A DNA stretch of 64,000 nucleotides from Paenibacillus sp. CAA11 (lineage in GTDB: Bacteria; Bacillota; Bacilli; Paenibacillales; Paenibacillaceae). Shown here one piece after another: positions 7,434 through 15,709 of the stretch. Both the position numbers and the translations under genes were made by a program. The stretch's first letter is position 1, and each line of letters starts with the position of its first letter. The notes below the pieces were generated by a model. It did not search any database. It was not told the origin of the DNA and worked only from the letters and a program-made list of their open reading frames with translations. The stretch lies in contig NZ_CP028922.1 of assembly GCF_003060825.1 (NCBI RefSeq), positions 2,897,001-2,961,000 on the forward strand, read 5' to 3'.

Positions 7434-8390
7434 CTATACCGTCTCAGCCAGCTTGCATATGCCTGAACGTATAATCGTACAAGATTCTTTGAATTTCCGC
7501 TCCTCTTCCTCGGTTAAATTCAGTTCAATCACTTCCTGAATACCGCCTTTGCCAATGATAGCAGGCACTCCAATACACAGATCTCTCTGCCCGTATTCTC
7601 CTTCAAGAATCGCAGACACAGCAATGATCTTATGCTCATCATTTAGAATAGAACGTGCAATATAGGCGAGGGCATTTCCGATTCCAAACTGGGTGTTGCC
7701 TTTGCGAGTGAAGATTTCCCAGCCTGCGTCCTTGGTCTTCCGCTCTACTTCCGCCAAGTCAACATGCTTGAACCGCTCCTTATGCTCCGCCAAAATATGA
7801 AGCAGCGGCTTTCCCCCAATCGTGACATGAGACCATGCTACAAATTGCGAATCCCCATGCTCACCAAGCGCATACCCTTGAACACTGCGCGGATCAATCG
7901 AGAACACTTCGGACAGCAGAGTCTTAAGCCGCGAGGAATCGATAGAGGTTCCTGTACCAATGACCCTGGAACGCGGTAGTCCTGAAATTTCTCTGACCAA
8001 GTAAGTTACGATGTCTACAGGGTTGGCAGCCACGACAAAAATACCATCAAAGCCTCCACTCATAATCCGCTCAACAATTTCCCGGGTGATTTGCTTAGAC
8101 TCTTCCAGCACATCCAGCCGGGTCTGCCCCGGCTTCGGATTAGCCCCAGCGGTCAAAATCACCACATCCATTTCTCCGCACTCTTCTAAGGTTCCTGCAT
8201 ACACCTTGGTCCGGGTCGAAGTAAAGTCCATACAATGCGACAAATCGAGCGCCTGCGCAACTGCCCTGTCATAGGTTCGGTCGATCATCATAATCTCATC
8301 GCATACGGACTGATTAATCATCGAGTACGCACAGCCTGCCCCTACCATACCCGCTCCGACAATCGCCACTCTTCTAGTGGATTTTCCCAT
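7434..8390 (-). CDS. ldh: L-lactate dehydrogenase
   Basis: Reduces pyruvate to L-lactate with NADH in fermentation. The Rossmann motif is '[18 protein letters not shown]' and the active histidine sits in '[12 protein letters not shown]'. The specificity loop '[13 protein letters not shown]' has Gln at the position that separates lactate from malate dehydrogenase (Arg in the latter). Of the possible starts, ATG 8390 is chosen because AGGAGG stands six bases before it; the ATG six bases upstream touches that site and the more distant one at 8429 has none. This gives 318 residues, normal for the family. It lies downstream of ald on the same strand but has its own promoter. Confidence 0.93.
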   Translation of the reverse strand: MGKSTRRVAIVGAGMVGAGCAYSMINQSVCDEIMMIDRTYDRAVAQALDLSHCMDFTSTRTKVYAGTLEECGEMDVVILTAGANPKPGQTRLDVLEESKQITREIVERIMSGGFDGIFVVAANPVDIVTYLVREISGLPRSRVIGTGTSIDSSRLKTLLSEVFSIDPRSVQGYALGEHGDSQFVAWSHVTIGGKPLLHILAEHKERFKHVDLAEVERKTKDAGWEIFTRKGNTQFGIGNALAYIARSILNDEHKIIAVSAILEGEYGQRDLCIGVPAIIGKGGIQEVIELNLTEEEERKFKESCTIIRSGICKLAETV

Positions 8391-8431
8391 TGCCATCCTC
8401 CTGTGAGCACAAACTGATATATCCTTCATAT

Positions 8432-8461
8432 ATTATATCGCTTACGTGCCCATAATGTCAC
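8432..8461 (-). promoter_or_regulatory. ldh promoter
   Basis: Minus strand GTGACA (8456-8461), 18-bp spacer, TATAAT (8432-8437). TTTTGTGACATT overlapping the -35 box resembles half of a Rex or Fnr operator, but no good second half is visible. Confidence 0.6.
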
Positions 8462-8523
8462 AAAACTTCACATATATTTCGAAACAGCTCAAGTTATATC
8501 AGCCCAACATCTCAGGCAAAAGA

Positions 8524-9651
8524 CTACATCAAGCTACCGAGCACTTTCGTTATCGGCATGTACTCAAGTCCCAGACTTTCAGCTACGGCCTTGTTCGTCA
8601 CCGAACCGGCTGCAATATTGATGCCCCGGAGCAAGGCTTGATTGGAGGTCGCAGCCTGCTTAACTCCCATATTGGCAATTTGCAGCGCGTAAGGAATAGT
8701 AACATTGGTTAGGGCAAACGTTGAGGTTCTAGCTACAGCTCCAGGCATATTGGCCACAGCATAGTGCACCACCCCATGCTTGACATAGATAGGATTAGCA
8801 TGCGTAGTTACCCGGTCAATCGTCTCCACCGAGCCGCCCTGATCAATGGCCACATCGACAATTACGGACCCTTCCGTCATCTGCTTCACCATATATTCTT
8901 TGACCAGCTTAGGGGCTCTCGCACCAGGGATCAGTACAGCGCCAATCAGCAAGTCTGCTTTGGCTACCGCCTGCTCCAGCTGATAGGAGCTGGACATCAC
9001 CGTCGTCACTCTTCCGGCAAAAATTTCATCCAAATACCGCAGCCGGTTCGCATTCAAGTCAAGCAAAGTCACATGAGCGCCCATGCCTAGAGCTATCTTT
9101 GCTGCATTGGTACCGACCACGCCGCCTCCTACAATGACAACCTCTGCCGGTGGGACTCCTGGAACGCCGCCCAAGAGAATCCCCATGCCTCCGCTCGGCT
9201 TCTCCAGAAATTGAGCGCCAATCTGCACGGCCATGCGGCCGGCCACCTCACTCATGGGAGTAAGGAGCGGTAGAGAGCCATCCTCCAGCTGTACCGTCTC
9301 ATATGCAATCGCGCATCCCCCGTTCTCCAGAAGGGCCCGTGTTAACTCCGGCTCTGGAGCCAGGTGAAGGTAAGTGAATAGGATTAAGTCTTTCCGAAAA
9401 TAACGATATTCTTCCGCCAGCGGCTCTTTCACCTTTAGAATAAGGTCCGATTCGTCCCACACCTCTGCTGCTGAAGCTTTGACAATCGCCCCTTTGTCCT
9501 CGTACTCCTCATCCGTAAAGCCGCTGCCGCGGCCCGCTGAGCTTTCAATCCGCACCTCGTGACCGGCTTGAACCAGCGTTTCCACACCGGCAGGTGTAAT
9601 GGCTACCCGATTCTCATTATTTTTGATTTCTTTTGGTACGCCTACCCGCAT
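8524..9651 (-). CDS. ald: Alanine dehydrogenase
   Basis: Interconverts L-alanine and pyruvate plus ammonia with NAD. The 375-residue protein starts [18 protein letters not shown], the standard N-terminus of the family, so ATG 9651 is preferred over the longer frame from 9723. Visible motifs are '[18 protein letters not shown]' with the catalytic His, the NAD loop '[19 protein letters not shown]', and '[14 protein letters not shown]' near the end of the NAD domain. In sporulating bacteria Ald supports growth on alanine and sporulation; the pairing with ldh links it to pyruvate balance. Confidence 0.95.
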   Translation of the reverse strand: MRVGVPKEIKNNENRVAITPAGVETLVQAGHEVRIESSAGRGSGFTDEEYEDKGAIVKASAAEVWDESDLILKVKEPLAEEYRYFRKDLILFTYLHLAPEPELTRALLENGGCAIAYETVQLEDGSLPLLTPMSEVAGRMAVQIGAQFLEKPSGGMGILLGGVPGVPPAEVVIVGGGVVGTNAAKIALGMGAHVTLLDLNANRLRYLDEIFAGRVTTVMSSSYQLEQAVAKADLLIGAVLIPGARAPKLVKEYMVKQMTEGSVIVDVAIDQGGSVETIDRVTTHANPIYVKHGVVHYAVANMPGAVARTSTFALTNVTIPYALQIANMGVKQAATSNQALLRGINIAAGSVTNKAVAESLGLEYMPITKVLGSLM

Positions 9652-9764
9652 CTTCTCCGACTTCCTTCCCTCATCCGTAGATTTCGAAGCTTTACTTCCG
9701 TTATTTGTAAAATATTCTATCATATCCAGATTTGATTTCCTACGTATGCTCGTGGATCAACTAT

Positions 9765-9825
9765 GAAAAATAATAAACACAGCAGAGACCGCACCTTGCT
9801 TCGCGGCGGCTCTACTGTGTTTACA
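9765..9825 (-). terminator. Terminator at the end of the exopolysaccharide-type operon
   Basis: AAACACAG...CTGTGTTT arms with an inner AGAG/CTCT pair at about 9770-9820, then TTTATTATTTTT on the minus strand. It ends the operon that starts at 17944 and insulates ald. Confidence 0.85.
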
Positions 9826-9843
9826 CCAGCTTACATGAATTAT

Positions 9844-10791
9844 TTAGTTTGTGCTCAAGTTCGCCATCGACTGCCAAGCCTCGTAATTATGCACAGCGAT
9901 TCCGGCAAAAGACTTGTGCTTGTCTCCAAGCCGGGTCAGCTTATCCAGCTCCTGCTTGAGGATCGGAGCAGGCTTCCCATAGAAAGATACGCCCGGGCCT
10001 TCCTGGCTGCGGGCCATCTCGATGCCAACCCATACCTGCTTATTCTGCTGGTCCGCCTTAGTAAGCAGAATTTCTGAGGCTCCGTAAATTTTATTTGCCT
10101 TATCCCGGTAAGCCATAATGGCCACATAATCCATCTGGTCGATAAGCCAGTCACTAAAAGCGATCCTGTCTTTTCCCTCCTTGGCCTGGACTTGATCCAG
10201 CCAAAAAGGTACTGCTGCCCCCAGAACTAGCCCCTCCGGCTTAGCCTGCCGGTTCCACTCCTGCACATTCTCCATCCACTCGCGGGTAATGGAATCCTGC
10301 CTCGACTTCCACCGATCCAGCAAATAGGGCTCCACATCAAACTGTATGCCTTCGAACCGCTCCTTGGGATCCGCTTGCCGATTGTAATCGGCCACCCAAT
10401 GAAGGAATTCTTCGCCAGCCTTCCGGTTCTCCTTTAGAGCCCACTCGGGGCTTCCCCCAAGGGCATGAACTTTGATTTTCTGGTCTTCCGCTTTGGCAAT
10501 GAAGCTGCGATAGGCGTCGCTTGGAACCTTTTTGTCCACCTGAAGGAAAATAACCTCCACCCCATGCCGCTTGGAGAAATCCACAACCTCATCCGCTTGC
10601 GTCGTTATCATGCTTGTATTCCACAGCCATGTAGCCTTGCTCTCCTTCACGGGAAACCCCCAGTCCCTTGTCAACAAAGGCAGCAGAAGCACTCCGAACA
10701 GGATGCCGAAGAACGGGAATCGGTACTTGTAGAACAGCCTCTTAAGACCGGCTCCCGTCCTTTGCAACTTCACGGTCTGATGATTATACAA
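9844..10791 (-). CDS. Membrane-anchored TIM-barrel, glycoside-hydrolase-like protein
   Basis: Last gene of the polysaccharide operon, 315 residues. An N-terminal signal anchor ('FFGILFGVLLLPLL', about residues 26-40) is followed by an extracytoplasmic domain with (beta/alpha)8 features: strands 'EVIFLQVDKK', 'KVHALGG', 'GIQFDVEPYLLD', 'LVLGAAVPF', 'MDYVAIMAY' and 'VWVGIEM'. 'FDVEPY' resembles the acidic catalytic strand of GH18-like enzymes (DxxDxE variants), so a polysaccharide hydrolase or carbohydrate-binding role is likely. It starts with TTG, overlapping the dehydrogenase stop by eight bases, with no good ribosome site, so translation is probably coupled. I know no named family member. 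Confidence 0.7.
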   Translation of the reverse strand: MYNHQTVKLQRTGAGLKRLFYKYRFPFFGILFGVLLLPLLTRDWGFPVKESKATWLWNTSMITTQADEVVDFSKRHGVEVIFLQVDKKVPSDAYRSFIAKAEDQKIKVHALGGSPEWALKENRKAGEEFLHWVADYNRQADPKERFEGIQFDVEPYLLDRWKSRQDSITREWMENVQEWNRQAKPEGLVLGAAVPFWLDQVQAKEGKDRIAFSDWLIDQMDYVAIMAYRDKANKIYGASEILLTKADQQNKQVWVGIEMARSQEGPGVSFYGKPAPILKQELDKLTRLGDKHKSFAGIAVHNYEAWQSMANLSTN

Positions 10792-12151
10792 TCAGAGCCG
10801 CTGTATCCGGTTCTTCTACCGGCTGGACGGAGTGTCCAATTTTATAGACATGGGGCAGCGGATAGGAGCGGAAGGCGTTGCGTGTATCCAGAATCGGAAC
10901 ACCCAAGCTGGCAATTTCCTCGTAATCAAAGTTGCTGTGGTTCGTTACAAGCACGATGCAGTCATACTGACGCAGCCCTTCAGTACTGTAAGCAATGCTT
11001 TGCACGGTCATGCCGTGTCTGTCCCGGAAGCTGGTCGCATAAGGGTCATAATAATCCACCAGGGCACCGCTTTCCTTAAAGAGTTCGTAAACCTCAAGTC
11101 CCGGTGATTCACGGAGGTCACTGATATCCGGTTTATAAGCCATTCCCAGCACAAGGATATGGGATTTTTTAATCGATTTCGCATATTCATTTAGAATTTT
11201 AGAAGTCTTGTTCACTACATAGTAAGGCATGTTGTCATTCGTAGACTGAGCAAGCTCGATAAACTGACTGTAGAAACGGAAGCCCTTAGCCTTCCAGGAC
11301 AGATACATCGGATCGAGCGGAATGCAGTGTCCTCCGATACCCGGACCGGGATAGAACGGCATGAAGCCAAAAGGCTTCGTCTTCGCTGCATCAATGACTT
11401 CCCAGATATCGATCCCCATTCGATCGCACATCATCGCCATTTCATTAATAAATGCGATGTTCACACTGCGGAAGGTGTTCTCCAGCAGCTTGGACATCTC
11501 CGCTACCTTTGGCGAGCTTACCGGAACTACAGTCTGGACATATTTACTGTATAATGCAGTTCCTAAATGCAGGCAGGCTTCTGTGGTACCGCCGATGACC
11601 TTCGGCGTGTTAAAGGTATTAAAGTTTGTATTAGAAGGATCTACCCGCTCAGGGGAGAAGCAGAGGAAGAAGTCCCTGCCCGCTTGATAACCCAGCGATT
11701 CCAGCTCCCGCTGAATCAGCTCCTCTGTCGTTCCAGGGTAGGTAGTGCTTTCCAGTGTAATCAGCAGCCCTGGCTTCATGTACTGCTTGATTTGGTCCAC
11801 AACCATCACAATATAGGAGGTATCCGGATCCTGATTCTCACTTAGGGGCGTCGGAACACAGATACTGACGGCATCCATCTCCTGAAGGGCACTGTAGTCT
11901 GCAGTAGGCTTGAAGCGGCCCGTAGCGTTCACCTCTGCCAGTGTCTCATTGGAAATATCATGGATATAAGATTCTCCGCGGCTTAATTTCTCCATCTTGT
12001 TTACATCCAAATCAATTCCGACGACCCGGAATCCTTGCTTCACCATCTCCACCGCAAGCGGCAGGCCTACATAACCTAATCCTACAACACCCAGTACAGC
12101 TTCCTTAGTCTCAATAGCCTCAAGCAAATTCAGGTATGGTTTGTTCGTCAC
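10784..12151 (-). CDS. Nucleotide-sugar 6-dehydrogenase, UDP-GlcNAc (WbpA/TviB) type
   Basis: A 455-residue UDP-glucose/GDP-mannose dehydrogenase family protein. The NAD loop is 'VLGVVGLGYVGLPLAVEM', the catalytic cysteine lies in 'GPGIGGHCIPLDPMYLSW', and 'CVPTPLSENQDPDTSYI' and 'LESTTYPGTTEE' are family blocks. The GGHCIPLDPMYL form is that of UDP-N-acetylglucosamine or -galactosamine dehydrogenases rather than UDP-glucose dehydrogenases (FGGSCF/PKD). It would supply a UDP-HexNAc uronic acid to the glycosyltransferase of the operon, implying an acidic amino-sugar polymer; that is inference. Confidence 0.85.
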   Translation of the reverse strand: MTNKPYLNLLEAIETKEAVLGVVGLGYVGLPLAVEMVKQGFRVVGIDLDVNKMEKLSRGESYIHDISNETLAEVNATGRFKPTADYSALQEMDAVSICVPTPLSENQDPDTSYIVMVVDQIKQYMKPGLLITLESTTYPGTTEELIQRELESLGYQAGRDFFLCFSPERVDPSNTNFNTFNTPKVIGGTTEACLHLGTALYSKYVQTVVPVSSPKVAEMSKLLENTFRSVNIAFINEMAMMCDRMGIDIWEVIDAAKTKPFGFMPFYPGPGIGGHCIPLDPMYLSWKAKGFRFYSQFIELAQSTNDNMPYYVVNKTSKILNEYAKSIKKSHILVLGMAYKPDISDLRESPGLEVYELFKESGALVDYYDPYATSFRDRHGMTVQSIAYSTEGLRQYDCIVLVTNHSNFDYEEIASLGVPILDTRNAFRSYPLPHVYKIGHSVQPVEEPDTAALIV

Positions 12152-12199
12152 AGTCGTTCTACCTCCCAGTATTTTTCTATTTATTGGTTTGCACTCTCA

Positions 12200-13003
12200 T
12201 CAATGAAAACAACGGCGGATGCGGGCATCGAGTTCGACAGGTGAGAACGGTTTGGTAATATAATCATCTACTCCGCTTTGAAAGCACTGACTAATCGTTT
12301 GTTCTACCCGCTGTTCGGTTAACACGACAATTTTAGGAGTCTTCTCCACATCCAGCTTCTGAATGTGATGGATATAAGGCAAGCCGTCAATTCCATAGAG
12401 ATTCAGCTCAGTCAGCACAAGATCCGGCTGCAGCTGTTCAATCAGCTCCAAAGCTGACAACCCGTTATCAGCTTCGTACGTATCGTAGCCTTGCATGCGC
12501 ATTCTGATTCTCAGAAACTCGCGGATCGTAGGATCCTGATCCACAATCAGAATTTGATCACGAGAGGATTCCGCCTCTTCCTCGACAAAAATATGAATTT
12601 CGTCCGAGGTGCTGAGTCTGGCCGATTCCGCCATACGCTTCAGCACAGCTTCCGATAATCCCCCCTGCTCGGGAAAGCTTGTCAGCGTCATCTGCGGCTG
12701 TAAATCCGCGAATATTTCATGCAGTCGCTGTTTTAAGAGAAGCCCCTGAAAATGAACTGCATCCAGGGCAAGCCCGGGAAATAGCAGGGCCATCGTACCT
12801 GTTCCCGGATCATTCCAGATTTGATAGTCTAAGCGGGACTGAGCCTCCAAAATCCCTTTGATCCGTCCTTCTAAATGAGCAGGAGCTTGGGCAGCATAGA
12901 GAAATAATACACCGCAGACTTCTCCAGCCTGCCTGATTTCATGCAGAATCTCCTGATATACTCGATTTCTCTGATCCACTTGCAGCGTTGCTGTATTAGG
13001 CAT
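12200..13003 (-). CDS. Degenerate GGDEF-like plus pseudo-receiver regulator
   Basis: 267 residues in an inverted order for a response regulator: the receiver is C-terminal (residues 150-267). Its fold landmarks are there (Asp155 and Asp157 in 'ILIVDQDPTIREF', Thr229, Lys251 in 'DYITKPFSP'), but the phosphorylated aspartate is replaced by Glu199 in 'DLVLTELNLYGIDG'. This mimics permanent phosphorylation. Residues 10-130 look like a degenerate GGDEF domain, with 'WNDPGTGTMALLFPG' where GGDEF should be; this is weaker. No DNA-binding domain is present, so it likely acts by protein contact, perhaps on the neighbouring glycosyltransferase as a c-di-GMP or phospho-independent adaptor. Confidence 0.75.
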   Translation of the reverse strand: MPNTATLQVDQRNRVYQEILHEIRQAGEVCGVLFLYAAQAPAHLEGRIKGILEAQSRLDYQIWNDPGTGTMALLFPGLALDAVHFQGLLLKQRLHEIFADLQPQMTLTSFPEQGGLSEAVLKRMAESARLSTSDEIHIFVEEEAESSRDQILIVDQDPTIREFLRIRMRMQGYDTYEADNGLSALELIEQLQPDLVLTELNLYGIDGLPYIHHIQKLDVEKTPKIVVLTEQRVEQTISQCFQSGVDDYITKPFSPVELDARIRRCFH

Positions 13004-13059
13004 ACTCTAGTTTCCACCTTTCCACAGAATTAGAATTTATAGAGAGAACGGCAGCAGGG

Positions 13060-14439
13060 TTAAGCTGCGCTCTCCTTAGGGGTCTCCTCCTTCCAGCTTT
13101 GCCGGGTCATCGCGCCCCAAGAGTTGTTATTGCGCAAATATTGGATATGGCCTTGAATCCGCCATAGTGCTCCAAGCTGGTGATACCCGAAAAATTTAAA
13201 CAGGGCGTAAAATAGCATTTTCGCCAAATCTGAGAGCCGGTTGTACCGTTTAAAAGCGAGTTCCTCGAGCATAAATGCACCAATGCTGAACAGGTAACCG
13301 CTAAGGAAATTAATCAACCAGAATACGGCCAGGATCCGCCAATGTGTCATATCAAGCATCGCATAACCAACTAGAGCCAGCAGCCCGGTAAGCTTGAAAT
13401 AAGGATTGAGCGCCTCAAAAATGATGTTGTAAGGCATTGTGAGCAGACCCATCACCTTATACCTCGGATTAAAGGCCATATCGTAATTCTCAATCATGTT
13501 CTTAAGGTTCCCCCGCCCCCAGCGCTTCCGCTGGTTGGAGAGAATGTGATACGTATCTGGTGCCTGTGTCCAGCATACGGCTTCGGGACAGAAGGCGATC
13601 CGGTAGCGCAGCTTGTTCTCTAGCATGTATCGGTGAAGCTTGATAATGATATTCATGTCTTCCCCTGGATAGCCCCCGCGGTAGCCGCCGACTGCAATTA
13701 CATAATCTTTGCGGAACATTCCGAAGGCGCCGGATACGATAATGAGCCCGTTAATAGAGCTCCAGCCAATGCGTCCGCCGAGGAACGCCTTCAGATACTC
13801 AACCGACTGGAACATCGGCCACATTTTGCGCGGCAAAGCCACCTCTTTCACCTGACCGTTCTCAATGACACATCCATTGGCAATGCGAACATCCCCGCCG
13901 ATCGCCACGGTCTCCTCCGGATTCTCCATATACATGCGGGCCATCCGGATCAGCGCATCCTTCTCCAGCAGCGAGTCGGCATCAATAGAAGAAATGAGCG
14001 GGTAATGGGATAAATTGATTCCTGCATTGAGCGAATCCGCCTTCCCGCCGTTTGGCTTATCTATTACATACAAATGGGGATACTCTGGATTATGGTAAAC
14101 CGCATTCGCTGGCTGACAGTCTATGGAGTTCCTAATGCCAGGATTAGCCATAGCCTTCAGGTTGAATTCCCGGCAAAGCACACCCAGCGTATCATCCTGG
14201 GAACCATCGTTGATGACGATGACCTCATAGGTTGGATAATTCAAGGTGAGGAGGCACTTAACATTCTCAATAATCGTAACCTCCTCGTTATAAGCCGGAA
14301 CCAGTAAGGATACCGACGGGACCAGCTCCGAGCCGGACAAGGTGTTAAACTTTGAATATTTGGCTCTTCGGAACACTGTCAGGATGTTCTTGAACGAGAA
14401 AGCGAGCACCGAGAAATAAATCAGGTTGACTGTCATCAC
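13060..14439 (-). CDS. Processive family 2 glycosyltransferase (poly-HexNAc/cellulose synthase-like)
   Basis: A membrane glycosyltransferase polymerising an exopolysaccharide from UDP-sugars. The GT2 motifs are complete: 'VSLLVPAYNEEVTII', 'VIVINDGSQDD', 'KPNGGKADSLNAG', 'SIDADSLLE' (DAD), 'YPGEDMNIIIK' (the GED base) and 'QRKRWGRG' (QxxRW of processive enzymes). Several hydrophobic segments follow (residues 330-420). It resembles IcaA/PgaC and hyaluronan-type synthases. The first ATG/GTG is at 14439, but the frame is open upstream and continues as a hydrophobic helix (LRDILLIYGLFAIYY); a GGAGG site lies eight bases before CTG 14487, which overlaps the stop of the preceding gene. The true start may therefore be CTG 14487. 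Confidence 0.9.
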   Translation of the reverse strand: MMTVNLIYFSVLAFSFKNILTVFRRAKYSKFNTLSGSELVPSVSLLVPAYNEEVTIIENVKCLLTLNYPTYEVIVINDGSQDDTLGVLCREFNLKAMANPGIRNSIDCQPANAVYHNPEYPHLYVIDKPNGGKADSLNAGINLSHYPLISSIDADSLLEKDALIRMARMYMENPEETVAIGGDVRIANGCVIENGQVKEVALPRKMWPMFQSVEYLKAFLGGRIGWSSINGLIIVSGAFGMFRKDYVIAVGGYRGGYPGEDMNIIIKLHRYMLENKLRYRIAFCPEAVCWTQAPDTYHILSNQRKRWGRGNLKNMIENYDMAFNPRYKVMGLLTMPYNIIFEALNPYFKLTGLLALVGYAMLDMTHWRILAVFWLINFLSGYLFSIGAFMLEELAFKRYNRLSDLAKMLFYALFKFFGYHQLGALWRIQGHIQYLRNNNSWGAMTRQSWKEETPKESAA

Positions 14440-14479
14440 ATAATAAATCGCAAATAGTCCATAGATTAGAAGTATATCC

Positions 14480-15673
14480 CTAAGCAGTGTAATCGCCTCC
14501 GACCGCAGTGACTTTTGGCACTGCCTTGATTTCCTCTACACCGAAATAGCGTTCATACAGCAGCTTTTTCTTGTTAAAAGCTACGATATGCTCCACTTCT
14601 TCAGAGCGGATGCCCTCCCGGATCGTCTTCTCAATCTGATGGAAGGCAGTATCCCGCTCAACCCCGGAACCGCGCTGCGCCATTTCACAGAGCACTTCAA
14701 AGCCGGTTTCACCAAGACTTGCAAGGCTTTCCGCGCTGTTATTGCGCACCCACCAGTCCTCATCCCGAAGGGCGCTGCGCAGCAGCGGTATGCTTCCTGC
14801 AGCGTGCATGGAGCCGAGCGCCTTGGCTACCGCGGCCCGAACCTCAGGATCCTTATCCGACATCAGCTGGGCGATCGTCTCGTCCTTCAGTACCGGATTA
14901 GAGCTTAAGTACAGCTTGACAGCCTGTGCCCGCACATCATGCTGCTTCGCGCCAACCAGCCGGTCAAGAGCCGGAACCACCTCAGGCACCGCTTGTCCCC
15001 ACATTGCCACCAGTCCCACCTTGACGAAATCCTGGTTCTCATCATCCAGGAGCCGCAGCAGCATTTTGCTGGCATCAAGTCTTGTCTCCAGCAGAACATC
15101 CGCAGCCATATGGTGAATGGGTTTGCCGTGCCGCAGCAGGCCGTGCAGCATTTGGCGCAGCTGTTCTTCGTTCTCCGCGCATTTCGCCGCCGCTCTGGCG
15201 AGTACAATGGACAGCGGGCTGTATTTTTGCTTATTTAACATTTCCAGCAGCCGAGGGGCTGCGGCAGAGGCTCTCATCTCGCCAAGCCGGTAAACCGCTT
15301 CAATTCGGCGGCTGTAAAGCAAGCTGTCCAGCTGCTTCAGCTCATCTTGGACAAAGCCTGCTTCTTCACATAACCGGATCAGCCGCTGCTGCAAATCCCC
15401 CTTGAACTGGCCGATCCATTCTGCAATTTTATCTTGAATGACGCGGCGTTCGAGACGGGTCAGCTTGCCCGGAGGGAGCGGAAGATCCCGCTCCCCGTGA
15501 AGATGGGCTTGAATAAAGTGAAAGTAGGGCTGATGCTTCCGCTGATATTCCTCAATTTTTCGAATGGTTGCGTAATCTTTGATTTTCATAAACAGCAAGA
15601 TGCTAATGCCTAACCCAATCAGTCCGAGGCAGGCGTAGATGAAATATACCGCCACGGTAAGATGCGAGAACAT
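14480..15673 (-). CDS. Membrane-anchored HEAT-repeat protein
   Basis: 397 residues: a single N-terminal membrane helix (residues 8-30), a charged linker ('KIEEYQRKHQPYFHFIQAH'), and then five or more HEAT/armadillo-type helical pairs, clearest in 'SDKDPEVRAAVAKALGSM' and 'DEDWWVRNNSAESLASLG'. HEAT repeats form scaffolds for protein complexes. Placed directly before and overlapping the glycosyltransferase, it probably positions the synthase or its regulator on the inner face of the membrane. No enzyme motif is seen. I know of no named homologue in characterised exopolysaccharide systems. Confidence 0.8.
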   Translation of the reverse strand: MFSHLTVAVYFIYACLGLIGLGISILLFMKIKDYATIRKIEEYQRKHQPYFHFIQAHLHGERDLPLPPGKLTRLERRVIQDKIAEWIGQFKGDLQQRLIRLCEEAGFVQDELKQLDSLLYSRRIEAVYRLGEMRASAAAPRLLEMLNKQKYSPLSIVLARAAAKCAENEEQLRQMLHGLLRHGKPIHHMAADVLLETRLDASKMLLRLLDDENQDFVKVGLVAMWGQAVPEVVPALDRLVGAKQHDVRAQAVKLYLSSNPVLKDETIAQLMSDKDPEVRAAVAKALGSMHAAGSIPLLRSALRDEDWWVRNNSAESLASLGETGFEVLCEMAQRGSGVERDTAFHQIEKTIREGIRSEEVEHIVAFNKKKLLYERYFGVEEIKAVPKVTAVGGDYTA

Positions 15674-15709
15674 AGTGAGCTAAATTCCTCCTTTGGCCCT
15701 TTGGACGAC

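Noticed and set aside
7434..8390. Malate dehydrogenase instead of lactate dehydrogenase
   Set aside because: The specificity loop has Gln, not Arg, at the discriminating position.
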